Source of the DNA: Lucinisca nassula
Taxonomy: Eukaryota > Mollusca > Bivalvia > Lucinida > Lucinidae
Assembly (NCBI GenBank): GCA_963580285.1
Contig: OY757024.1
Coordinates: 120,280,045-120,344,044, forward strand
DNA: 64,000 nt
Reading direction: 5' to 3'
The translations under genes were made by a program, and so were the position numbers. Below are positions 25,359 to 37,974 of this stretch, one piece after another. Under the pieces are notes generated by a model. The model did no database searches. It saw only the letters and a list, made by a program, of their open reading frames with translations, and was not told where the DNA came from. Position 1 is the first letter of the stretch; each line of letters opens with the position of its first letter.

Positions 25359-25863
25359 AGAACAACATAATGTCATCTTGTGGTATCCCTGGACCTCTTG
25401 AAGATTTCCAACAAAAAACTAAGTTATTTTCAAGCTTGATTCCTATAATTTCACCCAACATCAAATTTATAGGGACCAAGTCATTTTAGGCTTGGCCCCT
25501 ATAAATTTCAAAAACTGAAGATTTATAGGGACCAAGGCAATCAACACAAACACATGGATCTACTTGAAAGATCACAAAAAAAAGTTATTTTCAGGCTAAA
25601 TTAATTCAAACTGGGTCCCTATAAATTTCAGAAAATGAGGATTTATAGGGACCAAGGTAATCAACACAAAACACTCAGTCCATCTCGGAAGGTATCCACT
25701 TTACACACTACCAACTACCCAAGTCCCCAATCTAGCCTAGTCAAGCTTACATCAAGCGGCGGCGGTATGGGGACCAGATTATGGGGACCAACAAAATTAT
25801 AGGGACCAGTCCCTATAATCTGGTCCCCATAATCTGGTCCCCATACCGCCACCCTATACTACT
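25359..25863. repeat. Polinton right TIR (505 bp, uninterrupted)
   Basis: Inverted counterpart of the left TIR and the best record of its undisturbed form. It holds a single copy of the segment that is present twice (5899-5957 and 7645-7703) in the left TIR, proving the left copy was interrupted. Substitutions between the TIRs are few, so insertion appears fairly recent. Its inner end touches the third CTTGAGATACAAG motif. Confidence 0.93.
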
Positions 25864-25869
25864 TACATA
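25864..25869. repeat. Polinton target-site duplication, right copy (TACATA)
   Basis: Perfect match to 5578-5583. The next bases, TTAACCC, begin a piggyBac-type MITE, so the Polinton landed at the very edge of an older element. Confidence 0.93.
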
Positions 25870-26094
25870 TTAACCCATTCAGTACCAGAAACCCCTAAAG
25901 GGGTACCTTGGCACACAGTGCAGGCCAAGATCAGACGCCGCAGAACGCGGCGTCTGATCAGGACCTACACTGTTTGCAAAAGTTAAGCCATCATTCAAAC
26001 AGATTTTTGAAGAAAACACAACCCGGCGCCCCTAAATTTTGAAATGGGCATGTGCTATAAGGAGGAAGATTCCATTTGGTACAAAAAGGGTTAA
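25870..26094. mobile_element. piggyBac-type MITE adjoining the Polinton
   Basis: TTAACCCATTCAGTACC...GGTACAAAAAGGGTTAA, with a 68-bp near-perfect palindrome (25911-25978, core GATCAGACGCCG) inside. Its first base follows the Polinton's right target duplication. Confidence 0.72.
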
Positions 26095-27124
26095 GTGTAA
26101 TCTATATAGGATTCTGTTAGATTTTGTTGGCATATTATTACAAAAATGGATGTGACAAGTTGTATCAACATTGCATAGTTTTCAACAACCAAAGCACAGG
26201 GAGAACTGGTGGGCTGATGGCTGGGAATAGTCCTGAAATTAGACTTTGTTTTAACCCTTAAATTCAATGGGAACACCTTCAGGGGAGGCAACTCCCACAA
26301 AAGTATTTTTGTCTCCCATGTCAATAGATGTCAACTCTTAAAGGAAAGAATTAGCTCCTCGTCCCACCAACAGCTAAGTTCGGAGACTGGACCAGGGTTT
26401 CGAGACTCATCCACAAGTCTGTAGAAGCCCGGAATCAAACCTACATCCTGGTCTGTAAGGCCAGTAGCTGAGTCACTATACCACGGAGGCTTCTACTAGA
26501 GAGTTGAAGCTATCATTTCATGGACAGTGCAGAAAACGATTATGGCTTTGTCAAGATTGATCGCGGACTTTCCTACTCTCAAAATATCTTGGGTCAGTTG
26601 TTCAAAGCATCATTAGCTTAACGAGCTCGTCAGTGGTCAAATTGATAACTGTACCAGTAAGTACAATATCTAATATTCTGGTATTTGTGCTGAAAAATTG
26701 TGGGCAGCTTTTGCATTTGCAAAAGCTGCTCAATTTTGTTTTCAGCACAAATATTAGCATATTTGCCATATTAAATGATCAAAATTTTAACGCTATGTTA
26801 ACTAACGACGTCATTAGTTTTGAAAACTGACCCCTGTATCATAAACTTTCTAGTAGGCCTACAATTTTGCGCATGAACACAATTAGTAATCTTAAATTTC
26901 TGGATCACAAACAACCTAGAAGGCCTTCCTTTCTAATCATGTATCTAACTGTTTCTGCCTTAATATCCCAGCTGCTTGTTTTGTATTTATTGCATTAACT
27001 TTACATTAAACCTTTCATACCTATTCATATTACATGCATAACAGCGATAAATCATGATGTCTACTAGACATAAACTTGGTATTTTCATTTTTACTGCGAA
27101 GAAATATTTCCTCTCAGCCGTGTA

Positions 27125-27455
27125 AATAAATTTATCAGTTACCCCCTATATTAATCGCATTGTAATATACTGATATGATAAATCTATGCTATATCAGGAC
27201 AAGTGAGCTTTATCAGGTCAACGTGATATTGCATTTCTTTGAACTGGACTACTGGAAGACAATGGTAAAAAATGTAGGAGTGTACAAGGGGATTAACTGA
27301 TAAATAGAATACCAGATACGTGTCATTTGATATCAAGTTTATCAGGCTCGGCTTCGAGAACGCACGTCTAATCGCTCGGCAAGCCTCGCGATTCTACAAG
27401 CGTTCTCGAAGCCTTGCCTGATAAACTTGATATCAAATGACACGGACCTGGTATT
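27125..27455. mobile_element. MITE with GGCTTCGAGAACGC palindrome (copy 2)
   Basis: Longer inverted arms than copy 1 (TTTGATATCAAGTTTATCAG and its inverse), about 40 bp longer overall. Confidence 0.7.
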
Positions 27456-28082
27456 CTCTATATCTGTAGCCGGAACTTCTTCTTGTACAAGATGCAATAC
27501 ACTGCTTTTGAAATGAAATCGTCATGTTTCAACGTGGTAAAGTTTCAATCACGTCGACGTTATTCTTGATGTCATCTCAATGACGTCTGAGAAGGTCCGA
27601 ATGCGTGACGTTTGAGTCGGATGCAACATTGAACAAAGTAAAAGTGAACATAACCATTGAACAAGAGGTACGTTCGGCTTTCTGTTTTAGATGATGTAGG
27701 CTATCACTGAAACATGTTGTTTCTTCTATTTTTATTCAGAAGAGTAAGAGCTTTCAAAATTGCGCCAATCCGGTTTTCCGCGTGGCAGTAAACATCAACG
27801 GCTTGAACATCCTAACAAGTATAGATATTTATTCTAGACAGGGTATATTAATTAGCACAGGATCGAGGGCGTGGGGGGGGGGGGAGGGGGCAGAATTGAG
27901 ATAACTTGGTAATTTGCATGGTGGGGGTGGCGGGATATTTTTTTGGTCCTCTATCAAATAAAGCATATACCGTGTGTTCTCATTAAAATCGCTTCATCAA
28001 GGTGATTCGAATGATTACACACATAACTCATGTTTCAAGATGCAAATGAGAAAATTCATAAATTGCCCTCCTCCCCCTCCCA

Positions 28083-28083
<1 letters not shown>

Positions 28084-28117
<34 letters not shown>
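28084..28117. repeat. (CA)n microsatellite
   Basis: About 16 CA units after a C-rich stretch; a G-rich run lies at 27870-27890. Confidence 0.9.
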
Positions 28118-28119
<2 letters not shown>

Positions 28120-28811
28120 CTAATTTTGTCCGGGAGCTAGGGATAGAATAGGCCTACTCTGGAAAATGCAAAATTTGTAGACTTTACATCAGTTATCACT
28201 TAAAAGTAATCATCCTGAAAATTAGAATAAAATGTCTACATGGGTTTTTGGAGATGTGACGGTTTAAATTTGGATAATTCCAAATATGGTCTTTTGAGAG
28301 AGAAATGTTAGTATTTTAATAAACCATAAAATTGTAAATGTATCGGCATCATTGTATAGGTATATTATCTAAGCACATGTCTGCCAAATATCAACACATC
28401 TAGGTGAGAAATATTAATGTTATACATTTTTAATATAGGTAACCCATTCAGACCAAGTATGATAAAATTGCTCATTTGTACTTACCTAGGTACAAATACT
28501 TACCTAGTTACAAGTTGCGCATTTTGTTATATATTCAATATATATTTTGGAGGGCTGTAACTCCGAAATTTGTAAAGGTATCAACTTCAATTTTTCAGAA
28601 TTTCTTAGTTTTATAGAGCTCACAAAAGGTATGAAATTTCAGCGGGCTATGTGAACAAGTTAAAAACAAAAACAAAGAAAAGGTCGCATTGTCCGGACAA
28701 GCCCGTGTGTGCTCAAGAACGAGCTTGATTCGGCCACAGTAAATGAATCATCGTTTTTCGAGTCCTTGAAGTTTTACTAATTTTGTTTTGATGTGTTACA
28801 CTTATTGTCCA

Positions 28812-29024
28812 TTAACCCTTGTTCTGCTGAATATTTAACTATGTCACACCTACTACTGACCACCGGCCAATCAGATTACTAGATGCAAATTACTGCAGCA
28901 AATTCATTAACTGGATGGCAAACAATGAAGATCCTGATCAGATGGCTTCTTCAGAAGCCATCTGATCTGGATCTACATTGTTTCAAAGATAAGGCATATC
29001 CGGGCTCAGCAGGACAAGGGTTAA
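28812..29024. mobile_element. piggyBac-type MITE with palindromic core
   Basis: TTAACCCTTGTTCTGCTGA...AGCAGGACAAGGGTTAA. Holds the palindrome 28921-28982, variant core GATGGCTTC/GAAGCCATC. Confidence 0.75.
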
Positions 29025-29061
29025 GGTTCATGTAGTTAGATTAGTTATCTCCAGTCACGAA

Positions 29062-29426
29062 ATAGAGGATCTTACATGAGTGTTCATGTATTATTAATTT
29101 TATTAAACGAGTTGAGGAAAAGGGATAAAATGCGAGGCTCTGTCGAGCATTTTATCCCTTTTCCTCGACGAGTTTAATAAATTCAATAATACATGAGCAC
29201 GAATGCAAGATTCTATTTATCATATGACATTTAAAACGTATTTTATTCACGATTGTTTACAAAAATGGCAATATGCCGCCGTTAGTAAACGCGACGTCGT
29301 TAAGGACGCCGTACATGTAACGTTACGGGACGTATCTAGCTAATTTGCATATTTAATCCACTAGTGGATTATCGAAAATATTACATGGCGTTATTACACT
29401 CTCAGACGCGACGTAATGTGATAAAA
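29062..29426. mobile_element. MITE with large hairpin (copy 2)
   Basis: Close match to 4970-5345, the inverted arms being better conserved here (AAACGAGTTGAGGAAAAGGG with CCCTTTTCCTCGACGAGTTT). Confidence 0.72.
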
Positions 29427-31105
29427 GACATTATTACCACCCACGATTTTGTCTGTCTGGCGATCCGTAGTTACTAAGCACAGTAGCCTTTCGAAGTTCA
29501 AGTGACTATCAATGATTTGTAGGAAATCCTTTTAACGGTTATTTATGCAAAATGGCCGCCCTATCCTTATCGCTGTTAGGTCAAGACGAAACCGTCTAAG
29601 TCCCCGTTTAGGACCATTGTTTTCAGCTTACACTCAGAGACAATCGACCCACCAGTCAACCCCCACCCATCGAGGCTTGAAGAACCAGATTGGGTTGCAT
29701 GGTACTTCATCGCAGAGCTGAAATGACCACACATGAGTACCGCCCAGGCAAAGTGGCATGAGTCAAACTATACAATGTATATAAGCCTTTTGGTTTCATT
29801 GGGCGGCAGGATTTGAGATGTCATTTCATCTCATAATGCCGGGTAAAAGTCCCACAAAAGTGGAAACAGCGTCACCAAATTGATCTAAAGTAATGATGGG
29901 CAGGTTAAACCTCAATTCAAACAAACAAACAAAAATCCACCGACCAGTACTCTTAATGCTTTGATGTTTTCTCTGATAATAATGCAGTTCTGTGCTTGAA
30001 GGTGGAAGCCTTTTATGAAAGAGAGGAAATAAGATTCTGGTGTAAGTCTTCACTATGGTATGGCGTGGTCGGCTTTAACCCTTATCAACCTGGAAACCAC
30101 TAAACGGGGCATGCGAACAGTGCAGACCCAGATCAGACGCCGCATCATGTGCGACTTGATCAGGGTCTATGCTGTTTGCTTTCTGTCAACAATAATAAAA
30201 ATGAAAACAAATAGACCTGATGACAAATGGACTTTTCCAACACATAACAATTGAAGAGTCCACCATTATACAATGGGTTTATAGTGTTCATTCTGGTAGC
30301 AAAATCACTAATAAAACAATAGTGTGAACCACAGTCAATGTTGAAAAAGATACTCATTTTGAAACCGAATATTTTGTCATCTAATTTTGTACGGGGCCGC
30401 TGACAAAAAGAGCAAGTCCGAGATCAGACGCCACAGAACGCAGCGTCTTATCTGGCTCTTCGCTGTTCGCAAAACGCCCCAACTACATAATAAAAGCATG
30501 TGTTCTGACTGAAATCAACTAGCTAACCCTTAAATTCTGTTTAATGTAAAGTGGATCTCGTTCTTGACATGATGCCCATAAATTATGTCTCGCAATAGAT
30601 TTCTGCTATTTATCTGTCCAAATAAATTTTTGCTATCATTCGATTCAGTACAAAATTGGCTACACCTACATAGGTAACCGGAAAGCTGATCACCATCCCT
30701 CAAATGTCCGTGCTTTATGCGTGCGTATGTATGACCTGCCTACACCCATCCTTAAATGACGCCGCAGTTCTGGTTGCCGTTCTATGTTACATTTGTATCA
30801 TTTTAGTAAAATGATGAATTATATTCGCCTTTCGGTGTCCCGTCGGAGAACGCTATTCTCTTCCATGCTGTCAGCGTCTGTTATGTTTTGCCTTCATTTC
30901 ATAATATTTACATTTCCAGTAAAAAGTCTAATGTAAACCTATAGAAAACAAAGTAGTTAAAGTAGTTTATACTTCCATGAACGCATCGAGTTCAATGATT
31001 TTCAGTGACGTCAATTGTTGTCAGTCTAAACCGTGGTTCTCTCGCTCTTTGTAGAAAAAAAAAAAAAAAACAGCGAGTAAATGTTTTTCAGCTTTAAACA
31101 TTTGT

Positions 31106-31392
31106 ACGAGGACTGTTCAAATATGAATGCAAGTAGAACGTTTTCTCATGCACTATTGCGAAAATCACCTGGAAATAAATATCACAGCGTAGAAAAACAT
31201 TTTACCTATACATTGATACCAAACCTGTTAAAATCCGAGCACTTTAATGTTCAATGGTTGGACCAGAAGACTGAAAGTTTGTATATCTGTTAAAGGGGAA
31301 TACTCTGAGGGGACAAAATAAATCTTTCAACGAAATCTATCACGGAATCATTTTTATGTGCTTAGTTGCATTCATATTTGAACAGTCCTCGT
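31106..31392. mobile_element. 287-bp element with 27-bp perfect terminal inverted repeats
   Basis: ACGAGGACTGTTCAAATATG... at 31106-31132 is exactly inverted at 31366-31392. The interior has no convincing gene. It lies inside a segment bounded by a ~60-bp direct repeat (30750-30812 and 31415-31487). Confidence 0.6.
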
Positions 31393-33498
31393 TCAGCAGA
31401 AAAATAAAAGACATTTCTTAAATGACGCCGCAGTTCTGGTTTCCTTTTTCTCACTTCATCTATGTTACATTTGTATCATTTTAGTTTGTTTGTTTGTTTG
31501 ATTCGAGGTTTTACGTACCCGTCAATACTGTAAAGGTCATTTTGGAGACGTTGCTTCCAATTTTGTGGGACTTTTTTCCCGACATGGAGATGAAATGACA
31601 TCTCAATCCCTGTCGCCCAATGAAACCAATAGGGATGGCGTTCATAGAAAAGCGAACAGGAAGTCCCGAAAGTTGTCTCCCTTTGAAAAATGGCGGATAA
31701 ATATGTCCGTTGTTCCCATTCCCCTTAATTATTCACTATGTGCATCTATGCTTTGCTTTTGCTTTTAGAAATAGCCTATAGCCTTTCTTATAATAATCAG
31801 AAAACCTGTATGAGGACAGATGTGAAAGAGTGGGCGTATCACAGTTTAGCAATGGTGTTTTTCATAGGACAAGGAGTGACATTTTGTCATGAATACGAAA
31901 AGGATACCTTATTTGTGAGTGCTCAGCAGAGCCTCGTTTCGTTCAAATGATTATCCATAATCTTTGTTTACATTAGCAAAGGTCGCCCGTTGCCCCCGCC
32001 CATCGGGTCTTGAAGAAATAGATTGGGCTGCGCAGAGTTGAATCCGACCGAATTAGTACTGGTAAGGCGATTAGGTCCAGGCCTGCCCAGGAAAAGTGGT
32101 GCGAGTCGGACCGCTCCTTAAACCCTAGTGGTTTCTTAGGGCGGTAAGGTTTAGGATGTCACTTCCTCTCAATGTCGGGTAAAAGTCCAACAAAATCGGA
32201 AGCAACGTCTGAAAATGACTTAAATAATGTTAGCAGGGGCGTTAAACTCCAAACAAAGCAAAAGTCGCCCTGTATCGCTTAATGTGCCTTAGCGTGGGGA
32301 AGTGATTTCTGTCTTGTTTATTTAGCTCTGATAATCATCTTGTTCGATGGAGCTGGACCGTTTTAGCTTTGGTACATGTATCTATGCATTTTGTATAAAG
32401 TCGGTACATTGTACGGGATACAGGCGTTGAATGCCTGTCTAAGCCAAGTCAAGCGACAAAGTGTCTTGGACATGTACGCCCAGCAAAGTCTATTTTTTGT
32501 GCGCATTATAGCTGGCCAGTGGCCAATACTTTCTCCTGGCTTTCAGAGAATGCTGTTTTGATTGAATTTTTGCGCAGACAGGTTTTGTCTGCTCTGAGTC
32601 TAAAGTGCACACTTTTAGATGCATCTGTGCTAAGTCAGAATGGCAAACAGTGCAGCTCCAGATGAGATGGTTTTTTCGACCGTCTCAACGATACACTATT
32701 TTCATAAGTATAGCAAATGCAATTTTACATTTGTTTGTTTGATTTGAGGTTTAACGTCCCCATCAACACTGTATAGATCATTTATGAGACGTTGCTGCCA
32801 ATTCTGTGGGACTTTTACCCGACATGTATTACCACAATTTCACACCCGACGGAACGCATATATTTATCTTCGCCGTTTTTCGAAGAGGTGGGTAAATGGG
32901 TCGCCATTGACGAGATGACGAAAAATCACGAGGCGTTTACGAAAACCGACCTATTAGACGATAACATTGTCTTATTTATTCTTTTTCATAGAGGTCAGTC
33001 TCATGTCAGATTGCACCAGCTATATCTGGCGTGTAATTTCTTTGAAAGCAGGTTAGGAATTCTGGTCACGCTTATTGTGGTGTTACTTTTGTCACGTTTG
33101 GTTAGACATGATTGAGTTTTCATTGTATTTCACCTTACAAATGGTTTGTGGTCACATATTATGGTTTGTGACTCGTTGACACAGCCGAATGCGCGTCTGA
33201 CGTATCAGGTCACGTGATCGATATCTGTCGTGGGGTCGCAACATAATTCTTTCGTGGATATATCTCCCTTCCGCTGATTCTAGAAGGGCAGTTGTCAGTT
33301 TCTGGCGAAAGAATGTGCTGTATTTGTCAACCGCTTATGTATACATGCAAGCTTGTCCAGGAAATGTGCGGTTAGATAAAACACTTGCTTCATATGACCT
33401 AAATAGTGTGGACCGGGCTGTTAAACTCCTAACAAAATTCCGCTGATTCAGGAAGGGCAGTTGTCAGTTTCTGGCGAAAGAATATGCCCTGTACTGGT

Positions 33499-33778
33499 TA
33501 AGTAAAAGTAAAACAAAGATCAAGAATCGAAACAATTAACTTACTCCACCCATCAAAGACACCAAAGGGAAAGAAACACAAACACCAAGCGACCAGACCA
33601 TAATGGAAACCTAAACAAAGGAAGGCCATTTGGACAGTTACTTTCCCATAAAATGGCCATATGGCCATCCAAAATAAAAAGACACAAGTGATACACACAG
33701 TAAGTAACAAACAACAACATAAATAAATCGCCACAGAAGAACCGCCTTGGAACGGTCAGTGGAAAGATTTCCACTGGG
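33499..33778 (-). mobile_element. 3' fragment of the same retroelement, inverted
   Basis: Inverse of the 3' tail at 7368-7640; a short plus-strand piece of the same tail (TTTGATGGGTGGAGTAA) follows at 33788-33818, making an inverted junction. A related but diverged piece also occurs inverted at about 37084-37139. Confidence 0.75.
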
Positions 33779-33875
33779 GGGTGGTGTCTTTGATGGGTGG
33801 AGTAAATTAATTGTATCGAGGGCCGTCCTTTGGGACCATGGATTTGTTTTCGACATAGGAGTAGTTTTATTTTCT

Positions 33876-34040
33876 GAGGGTCAACGCATTCGACTTATGA
33901 TCGAAAGGTTGTGGGTTTGAATCCGGCCACCGTAGGCGAGATGTGTCCATGGCAAGACACGTTATGGCAATATCCCACTCGACCCAAGTATAAATGGTGA
34001 CTTGACCATAACCAATTGAATTGAAAAGTTCTGTAGGTAA
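33876..34040 (+). mobile_element. tRNA-derived SINE
   Basis: tRNA-like head with B box GGGTTTGAATCC and body TGTCCATGGCAAGACACG, CACTCGACCC. Single copy recognised here. Confidence 0.55.
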
Positions 34041-34787
34041 CAAATGTATTGATGCATTTAGAGAAATATTCTGCGTGCATCATTTCTTGCTATAATTATA
34101 TATATATATTAGCTTAAATATTTACACCATTACATCAAATCAACAAGTCAGTCAAATGATCACCTCTCAAAACCCACAACAAAACAGAGAAAACTGGCGT
34201 TTAAAGGGTCTTCTCTGGGCGCACATGTAAATTACAGGAAATGATGTGCCCGGGTCATATGATTAAAGATGTTGCTTAATTGTGCTAGTAACTGCTTGAT
34301 GATTGCTTCCGATGTCTAGGGTGCAAAGTCATACGTTGACATTAAAATCAAAGAGAACTTAATAATCTCACAAGTTTACCCTATGGCCGTTTGTAAAAAT
34401 GATATCTAGGATGGCTTTATTAAGCTTATGTGGGAATCATTTGATTGTAGTTGCCTTCAGAAAGATTCTTGCTATTCTTTAAACGAAAGTGAACAGTTCT
34501 TTCTGCTTCAGCTATGGAGTTGATTGGTTACTCAATGGTTAAGGCCTTTTTCATATTTGTCTGTTTTGATATTTCAGGAATCGGAGGAGCCGAAAGGTTT
34601 ATTGGAAGAGCTTGGATTTAGCACAGGAAGTTAACAGCGAGGTGGACATTAGATGACACCGTATAAAACCAGTTTTCATTAGAAGAAAAATTGGCTTCAC
34701 AGATATATATACACGAGTAAAATCAAGCAAAACTGTGATTGTGATTTCAGTCAGCTCCTGAGAAAAGAGTACTTATCGCAAAGACGA

Positions 34788-34850
34788 CCAACAAAGACTA
34801 TGGCGAGCCTGCGCATTCGCGCAGTCTCGCCAGAGTCTTTGTTGGTCGCA
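34788..34850. repeat. 63-bp fold-back palindrome
   Basis: GACCAACAAAGACT...AGTCTTTGTTGGTC arms around a GCCTGCGCATTCGCGCAG centre. A relative with the centre GCCTGCGCATGCGCGCAG lies at about 56005-56080. Confidence 0.7.
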
Positions 34851-35036
34851 GACATGTTTTGAAAATATTTCAGAAAATGTTTTGAGGAAGACACGTTTAT
34901 ATTAAGCACTCCCAACGAAGCCGCTGATTAGACTGCTCAAATGCGCAATCTGATCAGCGTCTTGGCTGGGTGCACACGCGTATCATGCAGATGGCGATGA
35001 TTCATTATATTTAAGGCTTGGCGTTTAACTGTCCAG

Positions 35037-35243
35037 TTAACCCATCTCTTGCTGTTCACGACAACCCTTATCTTTGCAAACAGTGTAGATCCAGATCAGA
35101 TGGCTTCTGAATCTGATTAGGATCTACACTGTTTTGACATTCAGTTTATGAATTTGTAGGAATAAATTACATCAAGTAATTTGATTGGTTGATAGACAGA
35201 AATGGGTGTGGCTTAAATGAATGTTCAGCAAGATAAGGGTTAA
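35037..35243. mobile_element. piggyBac-type MITE with palindromic core
   Basis: TTAACCCATCTCTTGCTG...CAGCAAGATAAGGGTTAA; the same body as 46625-46824 including the AACAGTGTAGATCCAGATC core. Confidence 0.72.
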
Positions 35244-35282
35244 CACTATTTTGGCCATGTCCAGTGAGTCAGGCATATTCAT

Positions 35283-35447
35283 AAATGGTTAGCCAGTACA
35301 CTGCACATTCTTTCGAAGCCGTCCTTCTTGGATCAGTGGACGAGGAGAAAGAACGCGGAAAACAGATTTCATATTTAAGAGTATCGAACCCGCGGCCTCC
35401 CGCGATCACTAGTCAGATGCCAGTCAGACTGAGCTACCGAGGCCGGC
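35283..35447 (-). mobile_element. tRNA-derived SINE
   Basis: On the minus strand GGCCTCGGTAGCTCAGTCTG (A box) and GCGGGTTCGATAC (B box), followed by a body ending GTGTACTGGCTAACC. A degenerate cloverleaf, not a tRNA gene. Confidence 0.72.
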
Positions 35448-37159
35448 TATCAAAGGACTAACCGCTAGTTAACTTTAACCCTTTATGTACCAAATGGAAT
35501 CTTGCTCCTTTTATATAGCCGGGGTCCATATCAAAATTTAGGGGTGTCATGTTGTGTTTTCTTCAGAATTTATTTGGAACACGGCTTAATATTATGCAAA
35601 CAGTGTAGGCCCTGATGATCTGGGCCTGCACTGTTTGCCAATTACCCATTTTGTGGTTTCCGGTACAAAATGGATAAGTTCACAAAGTATTTTACCCCGA
35701 GTTTGTTAGGTAACTCGCAATAGTTTACAAAACATATCAACGTTGTTATATGTAATTGTGATATTTATATAACTAGATCAAAACTTGAACCTAATAACTT
35801 ATAACACAAACAAACATTTAATAAGTCCGCCGCCTCCCATCGGGGCTTGAAGAAATGGGCTGCATGATGCTTCCACGCAGAGCTGAAACCAACCGCACAC
35901 GAGTACTGGTAAACCACTTAGAGGATCTAAGTCTGGCCAGGCAAAGCGGTGCAAGTAAACCGTACTGGTTTCATTGGGCGACAGGGCTTAAGATGTCATT
36001 TCATCTCAATGCCGGGTAAAAGTCCTACAAAAATGGAAGCGACGTCTCCAAAATGACATATACAGTGTTGACGGGGGCGTTAAACCTCAAATCAAACCAA
36101 CAAAAATTTAATAAGTTACGAAAGCTGTTACAGTCTTGGCCAGTTTGTGTGAAAATATGATACTACAGCTGATATTCAGAGGCCCGGATACCCTTGGATC
36201 ATTGTTTTCGCAATTTACAGTAGAACTTTGATGGCTCGAACACCGATGACTCGTTTACCATGGTTGTGTCGAACCCATTCCTGAGCCCCTAGCGAAATCC
36301 TCTACATAAGAAATAGTGGGGAATAATTAAGGAGATTTTAGTCTTTTATCTTGCAAATGTATGCTGTGTGTACTCATTAGAATCTCCTCGATGAGGCGAT
36401 TCTAATGAGTACACACAGGATGCATTTTCATTATAGAACACCGAAAAGATGTCTAAAAGTATCTCGTTATGCCTCCTGGCAGTAACCTCAGTGGCTCGAA
36501 ATACCCCTGTCTCGAACAGATTTTCGATGTCCCAAAGGTGTTCGAGCCATTGAAGTTCGACTTCTTCATTAACTCTGGACTCATGTCAAGTTTTTATCAC
36601 CGTTTTATGTTGAACAATTGTAGAGAATTGAGTTCTCTCTTAGCGATTTCTTTCTATGTACAATACACCCATGTTTACAGACTTGGAAATCATCAAGACG
36701 TTTTATATTTCGCACCATTTTGTGCCTACACGTACTGAGGTTGTAAAACACAACTTGTGCCTTTCGTTGTAAAACATATAGATTATGTTTATATTCATGT
36801 TTAGAAATGCCATAAATGCATGGTAATTAAATCTATTTTAAATGAATATATATTCTTTATTTTATTTTGATCTTATTGAAAAAGTGACTGTTAACGTCTG
36901 TGGAGCTCGCTCATGTAATGTTTTTACAGCCATCTGCCAGTTACTGACGAGGCAAACTGACCAGCTCGGCATGGTCTGGACAGCTTTGGCGGGACCGAAA
37001 AACAAAACATAACCAAACCGATTTGCATTTGCTGTAGCCACCCCGAGCGTACGCCGAGAGTAAAAGAACTGCTGATTGTAAAGACAGCAAGAAACCACTG
37101 AAATGCTGGAGCAAAAGAAAACCAACATTTAGACTCCGATGGGCTCGTATGGCGTCGAC

Positions 37160-37482
37160 GTGGGGAGCGATTTTAAGACTGTTGTGTTAAACAGTTGTCA
37201 CATCGGGGTGGTGGAAGCCTAATGGTGTGGGGAGGGATCTCATGGCGCCACAAAACCCGCCTAGTCATTGATGGCAATTTGATGGCACGTCGGTATATCG
37301 ATGAAATCTTAGAGCCTGAGGTGGAACCGTTGTTACGCAATAATGGTGACATTACTCTGCACACCATGGACTTTTTCAATCAAAATGGTGGGCAAGTTCT
37401 TCCATGGCCTGCGTTTTCGGCGGATTTAGACCCAATTGAGCACCTTTGGGACCAGCTCGTAAAACTTGTGTACAGCTGACAA
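37160..37482 (+). pseudogene. Tc1/mariner transposase fragment
   Basis: Open stretch of ~95 codons with SLMVWGGISW, VIDGNLMARRYIDEIL, LPWPAFSADLDPIEHLWDQL, the DDE_3 core typical of Tc1/mariner transposases. The usual second-Asp motif (HDNARPH) is degraded, the N-terminal DNA-binding part and TIRs are not found, and the frame ends early. A dead remnant. Confidence 0.85.
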
Positions 37483-37974
37483 CCTTCAGCAGCTTGCCAT
37501 GGCGCTACAGGAAGAATAGGACATCACACAAGACCAGATACAGCTTTAAACTCGAAGCATGAGGCGCCAATGCCAAGCCACACTTGATACTAATGGTGGA
37601 CATACCCGGTATTAGGATATGTGATTTAGATAGTTCGGGTGTGTGGACTTATTCGAGTCTCCGTATCTCTGCATCCAATGAAATGCTGTAACTCTGCACT
37701 GTTTGCCAAGGTACCCCTTTAGGGGTTTCCCGCATACAATGGGTTAAGCTGCAGATTATTCAAACTTTATCTGCGCCCTACCACAAGAAAGCCTGTCAGC
37801 GGGGATTGTGACCGTTGGTGACCTTGTAAAACACAAACCATCCTGTCTAGCTATACAGAGTAGCTACAGTCTAGAAACTTTAGACATATCATAGAAACCA
37901 AAGCTGTTCTACCCAAGCAGCGAATACGACGATTATGATCACACTGCGTGGATGTGCAGACTGATCTGCGTCTC

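Larger units (their letters stand above)
5584..25863. mobile_element. Polinton/Maverick DNA transposon (virus-like), nearly complete
   Basis: Self-synthesising, virus-like transposon about 20.3 kb long, or about 18.5 kb without two later insertions. Seen: ends starting AGTAGTATAGGG in inverted orientation, a perfect 6-bp TACATA duplication on both sides, ~0.5-kb TIRs, and the full family gene set (PolB, FtsK/HerA-type ATPase, DDE integrase, adenain-like protease, double-jelly-roll major capsid protein, penton-like minor capsid protein). 6-bp duplications and AG-starting termini are known family traits. A right arm of conserved genes reads outward from an internal regulatory region at 12334-13085; the left arm carries accessory genes on both strands. 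Later damage: a retroelement in the left TIR, a SINE in one promoter, and a frameshift in the penton-like gene. Confidence 0.97.
26095..33498. other. gene-free stretch, repeats only
   Basis: Apart from the listed MITEs and SINE-like copies, palindromes lie near 30115, 30405 and 32650. 27456-28811 shows nothing recognisable except low-complexity runs. No exon-like frame with splice signals was seen. Confidence 0.65.
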
